The notes beneath the pieces are model-generated. The model was not told the origin of the DNA, searched no databases, and was given only the letters and a program-made list of their open reading frames with translations. This document shows positions 9,064-18,030 of a stretch of DNA of 64,000 nucleotides, piece by piece. The DNA is taken from the NCBI GenBank assembly GCA_964371385.1, contig CAYJLY010000005.1:19030-83029 (forward strand), given 5' to 3'. The stretch's first letter is position 1. Each line of letters begins with the position of its first letter. Origin of the DNA: Mucinivorans sp964371385. Its GTDB lineage: Bacteria; Bacteroidota; Bacteroidia; Bacteroidales; Rikenellaceae. Made by a program: the position numbers and the translations under genes.

Positions 9064-10404
9064 ATGAAAAAACTTCTTTTGACAGCGGCTGTGGCTTTGA
9101 GCGCCACAGTGTCCATGGCACAGAATGAAGCCTATTTGAGCGACCCTCGCTATGGCAACAGCCCCGAGGAACGTAAGGCAAATGTACAACTACTAAATGC
9201 GTTCAACTATTCGGTTAAACTAAAGGATTATCCTCAGGCGACCAAGGAACTTAAAGAACTTGTCCAGAAGGCTCCAGCATCATCTGAGAACCTTTATGTG
9301 CGTGGTATTAATATCTATCGTACTCTGCTAGGTTCGGCTAAAGATGACACGCAGCGTGACTTGTATATGGATAGTTTGATGTTCCTTTTCGATAAGCGTG
9401 CGGAAGTATTCGCAGACCACGCAACAAGAGGTGACGATTATGTACTTAACCAAAAAGCGCAAACATTCCATGGCTTTGCTGAGGATGATGAGTTTGACGT
9501 TGTTATGGCGTACTTTAACGACGCGATTGCAATTTGTGGCGAAGTTATCTGTGACAAAGATGCAGAGCTAATCGGAAAGTATTTTGCTATTCTTTCTGAG
9601 GCTGCGCAGTATGACGAAATCAATGCCGATGAGTATATTTCTCGTTATGAGTTTATCTCAGGTATCCTAGCTAATCACGACACAGAGATTGCAAATGCAG
9701 TGAGATCAGACGTGGAGTCTATGTTCGCAAACAGTGGTATTGCCTCTTGTGAGAACCTAGAGAAAGTGTTTAAACCACAATTTGATGCAAATCCAGATGA
9801 CTTCGAGTTGGTTAAGAAAATCCTAGCACTTCTTTCTAACGCTCAGTGTAAATCAGAATTCCAGTTGGCAGTTCTTGAGAAATATTTCCAAACAGAACAA
9901 AAACCAGAGGTTGCGTTGATGCTGTCGGCTGCCTATGAAGATAAGGGAGACTTTGAGAAGGCACAACAATTCTTGAATGTTGCAATCGAAAGCGCAACTG
10001 ATCCTGAAATGAAAGTATCGCTACTTACAAATGCTGCTGGCCAAATGCTATTGACCAATAATGCTAAGGGAGCTGCTGATATGGCACGCAAAGCAATGGA
10101 GATTGATCCTGAGAACGCACTAGCCGCGTTTATGTACGCAAATGCACTAATGACTGGTATGAACGGATGTAGTGGTGAGAATCGCACCTACGCTAGCTGG
10201 TTGGTAGCAGATGCTATGGGCCGCGCGGTATCTCTTATGGATGATGAAGATCCTATGAAGAAAGACGCTCGCAACGCGCTTTACAACCTAACAGCAAACT
10301 TCCCTAAGAAGACCGACCTATTTATGTATGGTTTGGAAGAGGGACAAGGTTACACAGTTAGTTGTGGATGGGTCTCAGGTCGCACCACAGTTCGTGGCCG
10401 CTAA
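9064..10404 (+). CDS. Exported TPR-repeat protein
   Basis: This 446-residue protein has a signal peptide (residues 1-20, ending SMAQ). It has helical repeats of tetratricopeptide type; the clearest are around LMLSAAYEDKGDFEKAQQFL and AADMARKAMEIDPENALAAF. It is probably periplasmic and acts as a protein-interaction scaffold. Codon use (CGT, AAC, GAG, GGT) looks more biased than in the neighbours, suggesting high expression. It sits between the FadL-like barrel gene and the LptC-like gene, hinting at outer-membrane biogenesis. The exact role is not known. Confidence 0.78.
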   Translation: MKKLLLTAAVALSATVSMAQNEAYLSDPRYGNSPEERKANVQLLNAFNYSVKLKDYPQATKELKELVQKAPASSENLYVRGINIYRTLLGSAKDDTQRDLYMDSLMFLFDKRAEVFADHATRGDDYVLNQKAQTFHGFAEDDEFDVVMAYFNDAIAICGEVICDKDAELIGKYFAILSEAAQYDEINADEYISRYEFISGILANHDTEIANAVRSDVESMFANSGIASCENLEKVFKPQFDANPDDFELVKKILALLSNAQCKSEFQLAVLEKYFQTEQKPEVALMLSAAYEDKGDFEKAQQFLNVAIESATDPEMKVSLLTNAAGQMLLTNNAKGAADMARKAMEIDPENALAAFMYANALMTGMNGCSGENRTYASWLVADAMGRAVSLMDDEDPMKKDARNALYNLTANFPKKTDLFMYGLEEGQGYTVSCGWVSGRTTVRGR

Positions 10405-10526
10405 TTATTTCCTGACAGCCCCCGTGCTGTTAAGATACTAACCTAGAGGGAAGTTTCTAAAAACTGACTTTAAAACTAAATCGAAGAGTGAATAAACTAT
10501 CGAATAGTGTTACATACAAAGGACGA

Positions 10527-11249
10527 ATGAGGGCGTATTTATATACGCCCCTATTCGTTTTTTTGCTTTTTGTTAGCGGCTGTTCTGAGCCCGCCCCCAA
10601 TGAGACTATTTCTGACCCCGAGACCACCCCAACCATGAGTAGCACCAATCGAACGATAGTGTATTCGGGTAATGGCTATAAGCGTTTTAGGATGTATGCA
10701 CCCGAAATCTTGCTTTTCGAGCTAGCGGAGCGTCCCTATGCCCTGTATCCCAAGGGTATCACAGTGGAGACCTTCAAAGATAGTACAGCGGACGAGATTG
10801 CCAGCAAACTCACAGCAGACCATGCTAAGTACTACACAGACGAGAAAATCTGGGAGGCAACTGGTAATGTAGTGGGCGATAATTATTTGGATGATCGCAG
10901 CTTTAAGACCGAGCGCCTGTACTGGCAGGAGAAAGACGGACGTATCTATTCTGACACCACAACCGTGGTGCGTGATGGACGTAGTATCACCCGAGGACGC
11001 AACTTCGAGACCGATCAGAGTTTCGAGAAATGGACATTTAATAATGCCTCAGGAAAAGTTGCAGTCGACCAATCGCCCAGCGATTCGACCGCGACAGACT
11101 CCACGGCTCAGATGGATATGATAGCCCCTCCAACTCGCGCTGACAGCCTAGCAAACCTAAAGACTAAGATCATTCAACAAGAGGATAAAGCCCATCAAAG
11201 AGCAGACTCCTTGGCGAAAATAGATCAAAAGTCAAACTCTCAGCAGTAA
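10527..11249 (+). CDS. lptC: LptC-like LPS transport lipoprotein
   Basis: This protein resembles LptC, the bitopic protein that receives lipopolysaccharide from LptBFG and passes it to LptA. I choose ATG 10527 over GTG 10488. It gives a compact lipoprotein signal ending VSGC and is preceded by AAAGGA at 10517-10522. The resulting 240 residues contain the OstA/LptC-type beta region, with LTADHAKYYTDEKIWEATGN typical of LptC in Bacteroidota, then a charged Asp/Ser/Lys-rich tail. Having a lipobox rather than a plain transmembrane helix is usual for Bacteroidota homologues. Confidence 0.75.
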   Translation: MRAYLYTPLFVFLLFVSGCSEPAPNETISDPETTPTMSSTNRTIVYSGNGYKRFRMYAPEILLFELAERPYALYPKGITVETFKDSTADEIASKLTADHAKYYTDEKIWEATGNVVGDNYLDDRSFKTERLYWQEKDGRIYSDTTTVVRDGRSITRGRNFETDQSFEKWTFNNASGKVAVDQSPSDSTATDSTAQMDMIAPPTRADSLANLKTKIIQQEDKAHQRADSLAKIDQKSNSQQ

Positions 11250-11266
11250 CAAACACATCTCATTTT

Positions 11267-12520
11267 ATGGATTTTATAGTTATACTAATAGCCTTGATAC
11301 TCTCGGCGTTTTTCTCGGGCATGGAGCTAGCATTTGTTGCTGCAAACCGCCTGCGAATTGAACTCGACCGCAAGAGTAATCCGCTGTTTGACTATATTGT
11401 AAAGGTGTTTTTGCGCCACCCCGGGCAGTATATCTCCACTATGTTGGTGGGGAATAATATCGCTCTGGTTGTTTACTCGCTTTTCATGTCGCAGGTCTTG
11501 GCGGAATATCTCTTTGAGAACATTGCATTGGAGACCCTGATTTCAACGTTGCTCATTATCATTACTGCCGAGTTCCTACCCAAGGGGATAGTCAAAATTT
11601 CGCCTAATAAGTATTTTAGGATTTTGGCAATGCCCGCCATGCTGTTTTATATAGTGTTTTACCCTATCACCAAGTTTATGGAGCTGCTTTCTATGGGGCT
11701 GTTGTATTTGGTGGGGCAAAAACCTCCTAAGCAAAGCCAGCAAAGCCCTGGGATTTATGACCTTCAACACTTGGTGGATAACTCAAGCGAGGTGAGTGAA
11801 AACGCGGATGGGGTAGACCAAGGGGATATGGAACTTCAGATACTTCAAAACTTCTTGGAATTTCCCGAGTTGAAGGTGCGAGAGTGTATGATTCCTCGTG
11901 TTGAGGTGGTGGCCTATGACGCTGATGGTGAGCCTGCGGGTTTATTAAAATTGTTTAATGAGACCCTATATTCGCGCATTCCTCTATATAGGGATACCGT
12001 GGATAATATAGTTGGATATGCATCGGCTCGTAATATGTTCCGCTCGCCCGAGAAATTATCCCAGATCACCCAAGAGATGATTTATGTACCCGAGAGCCGC
12101 CAAATAAAAAAGCTTTTGGAGGAGTTTATTCGTCGCCATAAATCAATGGCGGTGGTGATAGATGAGTATGGGGCAACGGCAGGAATTATCACTCTCGAGG
12201 ATATACTCGAGGAAATAGTGGGAGAGATCGAAGACGAGCACGATTTGCAGGACGACAACGGAGTGATCGAGGAGGTGCTAGGTGAGGGACATTATCGACT
12301 GTCAGCACGTTTGGAGATAGACTACCTCAATGAGCATTATGGCTTTGATATACCCGAGAGCGAGGAGTATGAGACCCTGGCGGGGTATGTGCTTTTCAAT
12401 AGCGAGGAGCTGCCACAGATGGGTAGCAGCATTACTTTGGGTGGCTTGATTATTAAAATACTTTCTTCGGATAGCAATCGTATTTCCTTGGTCGAGGTGA
12501 CCCTCTTGGGCGAGGCATAG
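11267..12520 (+). CDS. CNNM/CorC (HlyC) family transporter
   Basis: This 417-residue membrane protein has a DUF21/CNNM transmembrane domain (residues 1 to about 150, about three to four helices). A cytoplasmic CBS pair follows, with MIPRVEVV near 200 and the DEYGATAGIITLEDILEEIVGEI motif region near 305-330. A CorC/HlyC domain closes it. The family is linked to Mg2+/Co2+ efflux; GldE-type gliding proteins share this architecture. The older name hemolysin is misleading. It is the last gene of the coaX block and is followed by a long terminator-like stem. Confidence 0.87.
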   Translation: MDFIVILIALILSAFFSGMELAFVAANRLRIELDRKSNPLFDYIVKVFLRHPGQYISTMLVGNNIALVVYSLFMSQVLAEYLFENIALETLISTLLIIITAEFLPKGIVKISPNKYFRILAMPAMLFYIVFYPITKFMELLSMGLLYLVGQKPPKQSQQSPGIYDLQHLVDNSSEVSENADGVDQGDMELQILQNFLEFPELKVRECMIPRVEVVAYDADGEPAGLLKLFNETLYSRIPLYRDTVDNIVGYASARNMFRSPEKLSQITQEMIYVPESRQIKKLLEEFIRRHKSMAVVIDEYGATAGIITLEDILEEIVGEIEDEHDLQDDNGVIEEVLGEGHYRLSARLEIDYLNEHYGFDIPESEEYETLAGYVLFNSEELPQMGSSITLGGLIIKILSSDSNRISLVEVTLLGEA

Positions 12521-12546
12521 AAAGCAGTTGTCATAGAGATTTTCAG

Positions 12547-12605
12547 AAAAACGATTTGTAGATTTGGTGATAAGTTTAGGTTCATCAAATTTGCAAATCG
12601 TTTTT
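12547..12605 (+). terminator. Terminator of the CorC operon
   Basis: AAAAACGATTTG (12547-12558) pairs perfectly with CAAATCGTTTTT (12594-12605). A second, imperfect stem inside the loop pairs about 12561-12570 with 12583-12592. The stem ends in a T-rich tract. It starts 27 bases after the CorC stop codon. Confidence 0.6.
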
Positions 12606-12673
12606 ATTTTTTACTTTGTAGTGGATAACCTCGCTGAAAAATAAATCAATCAACACCTGAAAAAGAATGACAG

Positions 12674-12767
12674 GACGCATAGCGTCTTTATGATCTATCT
12701 TCGCAATGATTAATTGAATATGCTACTCAAAAAGGATGCATAGCGTCTTTACGCTTTGTCTTTGTAA
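12674..12767. repeat. Two imperfect copies of a 34-base intergenic repeat
   Basis: Copies at 12674-12707 and 12734-12767 are identical at 27 of 34 positions, and six of the seven differences are transitions. Both contain GCATAGCGTCTTTA. Copy 1 has the mini-hairpin GACGC-ATA-GCGTC. The right half of copy 1 recurs in inverted orientation at 32890-32906 with 16 of 17 identities. Confidence 0.6.
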
Positions 12768-12828
12768 TTATATGAGATGACATAATAATATGGTTCAGGT
12801 GATGTTTCGCGTGCTATGGTCCTATATA

Positions 12829-12870
12829 CAAAAAGAGGAAATCCCACACCTGTGAGGTTCCCTCTTTTTG
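12829..12870 (-). terminator. Terminator of gltX
   Basis: CAAAAAGAGG (12829-12838) pairs with CCTCTTTTTG (12861-12870), with further pairing inside. On the minus strand the stem ends in a T-run 19 bases after the gltX stop. The T-run on the other side means it may also stop transcripts from the left. Confidence 0.8.
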
Positions 12871-12888
12871 TTAAAAAGCGCTCTTGCT

Positions 12889-14412
12889 CTAGCCTAGCAC
12901 CCTAAGAGCGTTATCCATCCGAGATAGGGTCTCTTCCTTGCCTAGAACTGTGATAATATCAAAGAGCGAGGCTCCTCCGCTACCGCCAACGATCACCAGT
13001 CTAAAGCTGTTCATCACCTGTCCCATGGCATAACCACCCTCTTTTATCCACTCCTTAACCTGAGCTTCAATCGCCTCAACACTGCCCCAATTCTCGCTAG
13101 CGGAGAGTAGCTCACGCAAGCTGGCGATAGTGGCAGGATTGTCGCCTTTCCAGAACTTTTCGACCACTTTCTGATCGTACTCTTTGGGAGCGACAAAATA
13201 AAACTTCGAGAGCTCATACAAATCGCCAATCAAAACTGCGCGCTCACGCACCAAAGCGCAAACCTTCTCGAGCATATCACCCTCAGTGGAGTAAGACACA
13301 CCTTGGGCATCCAGCTGCCCTGCGAGCATCACCGCCAATTGCTTATCGCTCAATGCACGCAAGTACTTTTCATTGAACCAAAGTGCTTTTTGTGGCGAGA
13401 ATCTTGCACCGCTCTTGCTTACTTTATCCAGTGAGAACAACTCCACCATCTCCTCTATGCTCATTAGCTCACGATCTTCACCCGGATTCCAACCCAGCAG
13501 TGCCAACATATTAATAAACGCCTGGGGCAGATAGCCATCCTCACGATAACCCCTCGAAACCGAACCATCGGGGGCGTTCCACTGCAAAGGGAACACAGGG
13601 AAACCTAGTTTGTCACCATCACGCTTGCTTAGTTTGCCGCTTCCTTCGGGTTTGAGCAGTAGGGCTAGGTGAGCGAATTGAGGACGCTCGTTTTCCCATC
13701 CTAGCGCACGATACAACATGAAGTGTAAAGGCAGCGAAGGTAACCACTCCTCACCACGAATCACGTGGGTGATCTCCATCAATTTATCGTCCACAATATT
13801 TGCAAGGTGGTAGGTAGGCAGAGCATCCGATGATTTGTAGAGAACCTTATCGTCCAAAGTAGAGCTATTCACCACAACATGTCCGCGCACAATGTCATCC
13901 ATTTCGATTTCAAGGTTTTCGGGCATCTTAAAACGAATTACCCACTGATCTCCACGCTCTATGCGCTCACGAACCTCATCAGATGAAAGCGAGAGAGAGG
14001 TTTGCAGTGTCTCGCGAATAGTGTAGTTGTAAGAAAAAGTCTGCCCCTGGCTCTCCATTTGTTTGCGCAGTGCATCTAGCTCTTCTGCGCTGTCAAACGA
14101 ATAGTAAGCCCAACCGCTCTCGAGGAGTTGTAGGGCATATTTTAGATAAATCTCACGCCTTTCGCTTTGGCGATATGGCGCATGTGGACCTCCAACCGAA
14201 ACTCCCTCATCTATCTCTATACCAGCCCATTTGAGGCTATCAATGATATATTGCTCTGCTCCTGGGACAAAGCGATTTGAATCGGTGTCTTCGATGCGAA
14301 GGATAAATTTTCCACCATTTTGGCGGGCAAATAGATAATTATACAATGCTGTGCGAACGCCTCCTATGTGCAGCGCACCCGTTGGCGAGGGCGCAAATCT
14401 TACTCTTACCAT
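12889..14412 (-). CDS. gltX: Glutamyl-tRNA synthetase
   Basis: This 507-residue class I aminoacyl-tRNA synthetase charges tRNA-Glu. The HIGH signature appears as HIGG (15-18) within FAPSPTGALHIGG. The KMSKS loop appears as KLSKR (260-264) followed by DGDKLGFP. The C-terminal alpha-helical anticodon-binding region is present. It follows the PNGase F-related gene by 49 bases with no evident promoter between, so they may be cotranscribed. Confidence 0.97.
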   Translation of the reverse strand: MVRVRFAPSPTGALHIGGVRTALYNYLFARQNGGKFILRIEDTDSNRFVPGAEQYIIDSLKWAGIEIDEGVSVGGPHAPYRQSERREIYLKYALQLLESGWAYYSFDSAEELDALRKQMESQGQTFSYNYTIRETLQTSLSLSSDEVRERIERGDQWVIRFKMPENLEIEMDDIVRGHVVVNSSTLDDKVLYKSSDALPTYHLANIVDDKLMEITHVIRGEEWLPSLPLHFMLYRALGWENERPQFAHLALLLKPEGSGKLSKRDGDKLGFPVFPLQWNAPDGSVSRGYREDGYLPQAFINMLALLGWNPGEDRELMSIEEMVELFSLDKVSKSGARFSPQKALWFNEKYLRALSDKQLAVMLAGQLDAQGVSYSTEGDMLEKVCALVRERAVLIGDLYELSKFYFVAPKEYDQKVVEKFWKGDNPATIASLRELLSASENWGSVEAIEAQVKEWIKEGGYAMGQVMNSFRLVIVGGSGGASLFDIITVLGKEETLSRMDNALRVLG

Positions 14413-14461
14413 TTTTATTTCTTTGATTTAGTTTTTTTGTATTTAATTTTCTCCTCTAGGC

Positions 14462-16192
14462 TTAGTTGCCAATAAGCACACCCGAAATACACCAGTAGCT
14501 AAAGCTACCACCCTCACTCTCGCCTTGTGGGATTTGAACACTCAGCGTGTGCTCGCCAGCTTTCAAATCGCCAAGTGGGATGTAGTAGGGGTAGGTCACA
14601 GTTCCGGGGCACCAGTTAGATCGGCTCAAATCGCTCGAAGATAGTCCGTTGCTAAAGTTACCCGAACATGGGTTCCAGTTGCGATACGAAGCGCAATCTT
14701 CGCGCCAAGGTACAATCGCACTCACGACTTTTCCATCCACACGAACGGTGTTGAGCTTAGGGTTAAACTCATCGCCACCTCCCCAGCCGCCGTGGCCAGT
14801 GGTGATATAGACTAATTGGGTGTTTTTCATGTCTTCTTTGATAGTGAAATTCATACGTAAAGAATCAGAGCCAAAGAAAGTTGGATAGGTTTGCCCTCCT
14901 TGCTCCATGATATTGAGTGTATTAAACAGTGGCAGTGACTTTGTATTTTGTCTGCGACCTCCTGGGTAGTATTTCAAATCTAGCGAAAGTTTGTGCCCCT
15001 TTGAGTCCCAGTTGCCTATGTAGGCAGCGATCCACGCTGAGTCTTTCAGCAGAGGGCGCAGGTGAGAAATTTCTTGTTTGTAGAGCACCGAATCAGCCCA
15101 ATCTTGACCTTTCACCTTGATGTGATTGAACTTGCGCACTCCAAAGGTGGTGAAAAAGCGCATCAACTCCGCGGGTACATCGTAGCTGTCGGTCGAGATA
15201 ACCCCAGGGTAATCTTTGTCGCTTTTAAAAGATGGCAAAGCCTTCAGACCCTCGCTAGATAGTGCGTCCAGAAAATCAATTTCTTTACCCGTTGGGATAA
15301 CAAAAATCGAACCAGTGCGGTCGTAGGCATCGCCATCGGAGTATTGCACTACCTCGGCAAAGATAGAATAATCCTCGGGGTTCTCGGGCAATTTCACTTT
15401 CTTTAGTACCACCGTACCACCACTAGTGACGTACACCTTCTCACTCTCGGTGATGCTCTCGGGAGCCTTGCCACCAACGAAACCTATGGTTTGATTGTCG
15501 AATACACTCACGGTTTTTACCACACTCTGGCGCATCTCGTAATTAAAATCCGCCACATCCATCATCTCCACTTCACTCTTATCAAAACCCAAGTTCTCTT
15601 TCTTGGTAGAGCGCACAATGTTCTCCGCCTCTAGCATCACTCGCCCATTGCGAACCACCTTCAGGACCACTCCCTCGGGTACTCCCCACGCTGGCATGGG
15701 TGAACCGCTAAGGCCCATATCATCAGTGTACCAAATATCGATGGTGTTAGAATTTATCGAGGTGCGAAGTTGCGTACATTTCCAACCTGCCACTTCAATA
15801 TCTTCCGCCACAACGCTATATCCGTTGGTGCCTTTCACTTTTGCTTCGTTTGCAATCTCACGTCCATCATACAGCTGTGCCACTTGCCATTGGGTGCTAT
15901 CTGCAATGTTCACATAGGTTAGGCTCACGGGAGGCGCAAGCTCTTTGTCTATCATCTCTTGCGGGGCACGGTTGATAGGCTCCACAACGCTCTGAGTGCC
16001 ACGAACACGCAAAGTTGTGACGGTTTGAGGGCGTTTTTTATCTTTCTTTTTTTCATCCTCTTGCGAGGGGCGCTCGCCTGCGGCGTAGGCTATATCAACG
16101 CCCGTTATTCGTGGTTGAATCTGGGGTTTACTTTGTGCCAATGCCCCAAGGTTTAGCGTTGATAGTAGCGCTAGTGTGAGTATTTTTTTCAT
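14462..16192 (-). CDS. Peptide-N-glycosidase F-related secreted protein
   Basis: With the start at 16192 this is a 576-residue exported protein (signal peptide MKKILTLALLSTLNLGALAQ). A start at 16267 would lie upstream of the promoter at 16230-16237 and would bury the signal peptide. The N-terminal third resembles the Bacteroidota GLPGLI-type secreted proteins. The C-terminal part resembles the two-domain beta-sandwich of PNGase F, with GHGGWGGGDEFN, the Cys-rich stretch NPCSGNFSNGLSSSDLSRS, NWCPGTVTYPYYI and DLKAGEHTLSVQIPQG. PNGase F releases N-glycans from glycoproteins. Activity is not assured here, since family members with this N-terminus are mostly uncharacterised. It lies upstream of gltX, an unrelated partner. 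Confidence 0.72.
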   Translation of the reverse strand: MKKILTLALLSTLNLGALAQSKPQIQPRITGVDIAYAAGERPSQEDEKKKDKKRPQTVTTLRVRGTQSVVEPINRAPQEMIDKELAPPVSLTYVNIADSTQWQVAQLYDGREIANEAKVKGTNGYSVVAEDIEVAGWKCTQLRTSINSNTIDIWYTDDMGLSGSPMPAWGVPEGVVLKVVRNGRVMLEAENIVRSTKKENLGFDKSEVEMMDVADFNYEMRQSVVKTVSVFDNQTIGFVGGKAPESITESEKVYVTSGGTVVLKKVKLPENPEDYSIFAEVVQYSDGDAYDRTGSIFVIPTGKEIDFLDALSSEGLKALPSFKSDKDYPGVISTDSYDVPAELMRFFTTFGVRKFNHIKVKGQDWADSVLYKQEISHLRPLLKDSAWIAAYIGNWDSKGHKLSLDLKYYPGGRRQNTKSLPLFNTLNIMEQGGQTYPTFFGSDSLRMNFTIKEDMKNTQLVYITTGHGGWGGGDEFNPKLNTVRVDGKVVSAIVPWREDCASYRNWNPCSGNFSNGLSSSDLSRSNWCPGTVTYPYYIPLGDLKAGEHTLSVQIPQGESEGGSFSYWCISGVLIGN

Positions 16193-16229
16193 AATTTCTT
16201 TGGGTAAAAGAGTTCTATTTAAATCCGAG

Positions 16230-16237
16230 CAAAGATA
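16230..16237 (-). promoter_or_regulatory. Promoter -7 box for the PNGase F-related gene
   Basis: The minus strand reads TATCTTTG, 38 bases before the preferred start at 16192. Its position rules against the longer reading frame starting at 16267. Confidence 0.6.
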
Positions 16238-16307
16238 ATCAAAATTTTTTAGGAGTGCTCTTTTCATAGCAATAATTAAGAGGAGTTTTTATACCACCCC
16301 TCCTAAC

Positions 16308-16340
16308 AAAAACACACACCATCCCAAAGGACAGTGTGCG
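16308..16340 (-). terminator. Terminator of the acyl-CoA ligase gene
   Basis: On the minus strand GCACAC-TGTCC-TTTG-GGATG-GTGTGTG forms a stem closed by a TTTG loop and followed by TTTTTG. It lies 37 bases downstream of the ligase stop codon. Confidence 0.7.
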
Positions 16341-16376
16341 CATGATTGTGTAAACTAAAAAAACTGAATACAGGCT

Positions 16377-18026
16377 CTAGGGAACCTCCATTCCTCGCTC
16401 TTCGAGCTCCGCTAAACCAAAGTCTTTTAGTTTGTACTTTTGGATCTTGCCGCTTGCGGTCATAGGATACTCCGAGACAAAGAAAATGAATTTAGGGATT
16501 TTGTAGCGTGCAATCTGTCCGCGACAAAAATCGGTCACATCCTCGTGCGTAAGAGTTTGTCCCTCTTTCACACGTATATAAGCAGCCACCTGTTCGCCAT
16601 ACTTTGGACTTGGTAGACCAGCCACCTGAACATCCAAAATGGAGGGGTTCGTGAGCAAGAAATTTTCTATCTCGCGAGGGTATATATTCTCGCCGCCACG
16701 GATAATCATCTCCTTGATGCGACCTGTAATCTTGAAATAACCCTGCTCGTCCATCACTCCCAAGTCGCCCGAATGAAGGAAGCCTTCCTCGTCCATCACG
16801 CCCTGAGTTGCCTCGGGGTTGTTGTAGTACCCCTTCATCACATTGTAGCCTCGACAGCACATCTCGCCTATCTCGCCTGCTGGTAGAACTGCTCCCGTAG
16901 TGGGGTCTTTCACCACCACATCCACATAAGGAAGCGCGCGTCCAACAGTCGTGGCACGTACCTCAGGGTCGTCCGTCACGCGTGTTGCTGTCATCCCCGG
17001 CGAGGTTTCGGTCAAGCCGTAAACGATAATAATATCACGACAATTCATCTTCTCCATCACCTGATTCATATACTCAATGGGGCAAGGAGCACCAGCCATA
17101 ATGCCAGTTCGCAGGGTCGAAAGATCGAACATGTCGAACATCGGGTGAGTGAGTTCGGCAATAAACATCGTAGGCACTCCGTATAGTGCTGTGCATCGCT
17201 CGCTCTGCACAGAGGCAAGCACACGCAATGGGTCAAAATCCTCTACCATCACCATAGACGAACCGTGGGTGATGACAGAACACACGCCCAATACGCAGCC
17301 GAAACAGTGGAACAGAGGTACACAAATCAGCAGTCTGTCCGCTGGAGTATAGCTCATACAGTCGCCAATAGAGATACCATTGGTCACGATATTAGCGTGT
17401 GTGAGCATTACTCCCTTGGGGAAGCCAGTGGTTCCCGAGGTATACTGCATATTCACAACAGTCTCCACGTTTATTGATTTTTGGAGTTCGCAAACTTTCT
17501 CATCCGAAAGCTGTGCACCCAAGAGCAACAACTCAGCAGTTGTGTACATTCCGCGATGTTTCTCGGCTCCCATATAGACCACATTGCGCAGCTGAGGCAA
17601 ATTGTCACATTTGAGCGATCCACGCTGAGAGGTCTTTAGTTCGGGGACTATCTCGTTGATGATTTGAACGTAATCGCTATCACGGTAGCCATTCATAATA
17701 CACATAGTGTGTATGTCGGCGTTGCGCATCACGTACTCCACCTCGGTGGTCTTATAATTGGTATTTACCGTCACAAGCACCGCGCCTATCTTTGAACATG
17801 CGAACATCATGGTCATCCAGTCGGGGATATTCTTCGCCCAAACTCCCACTTTATCGCCATAACCAACACCTATGTGAGCCAGCGAACGCGCCATACGCTG
17901 GGCGCGCACATTGAAATCATAGTACGAGAAACGCAGACCCCTGTCGGGATAGACCATAAAATCATGGTCAGGCTGTGTCTGGACCCAGCTCTCCAGCCAT
18001 CCGTGTAATGTTTTATCTGTAATCAT
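16377..18026 (-). CDS. Acyl-CoA synthetase, AMP-binding family
   Basis: This 549-residue ANL-superfamily ligase activates a carboxylate with ATP and transfers it to CoA. The phosphate-binding loop is YTSGTTGFPKG (195-205). VYGLTETSPG is the A5 motif, and HSGDLGVMDEQGYFKITGR carries the ribose-binding Asp. TASGKIQKYKL near the C-terminus carries the catalytic Lys. Medium or long-chain fatty acids are the likely substrate, but the sequence does not fix this. The gene starts right after the XRE-cupin gene; their junction is TAAAGGTATG, where the regulator stop overlaps AAAGG ahead of the ligase ATG. The two clearly form one operon. Confidence 0.85.
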   Translation of the reverse strand: MITDKTLHGWLESWVQTQPDHDFMVYPDRGLRFSYYDFNVRAQRMARSLAHIGVGYGDKVGVWAKNIPDWMTMMFACSKIGAVLVTVNTNYKTTEVEYVMRNADIHTMCIMNGYRDSDYVQIINEIVPELKTSQRGSLKCDNLPQLRNVVYMGAEKHRGMYTTAELLLLGAQLSDEKVCELQKSINVETVVNMQYTSGTTGFPKGVMLTHANIVTNGISIGDCMSYTPADRLLICVPLFHCFGCVLGVCSVITHGSSMVMVEDFDPLRVLASVQSERCTALYGVPTMFIAELTHPMFDMFDLSTLRTGIMAGAPCPIEYMNQVMEKMNCRDIIIVYGLTETSPGMTATRVTDDPEVRATTVGRALPYVDVVVKDPTTGAVLPAGEIGEMCCRGYNVMKGYYNNPEATQGVMDEEGFLHSGDLGVMDEQGYFKITGRIKEMIIRGGENIYPREIENFLLTNPSILDVQVAGLPSPKYGEQVAAYIRVKEGQTLTHEDVTDFCRGQIARYKIPKFIFFVSEYPMTASGKIQKYKLKDFGLAELEERGMEVP

Positions 18027-18030
18027 ACCT

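Larger units (their letters stand above)
12521..12888. other. Gene-free interval with terminators and tandem repeat
   Basis: This 368-base interval between two converging genes contains no credible coding region. It holds a long stem-loop just after the CorC gene, two copies of a 34-base repeat spaced 60 bases apart, and the gltX terminator. The stretch at about 12768-12828 shows nothing I can assign. Confidence 0.7.

Noticed and set aside
10488..10526. GTG 10488 as the start of the LptC-like protein
   Set aside because: It would place 13 polar residues before the lipoprotein signal; ATG 10527 has a good ribosome-binding site and a standard signal.
11267..12520. Annotation as a hemolysin
   Set aside because: The CNNM, CBS and CorC domain order belongs to ion-transport related proteins; the hemolysin name is historical.
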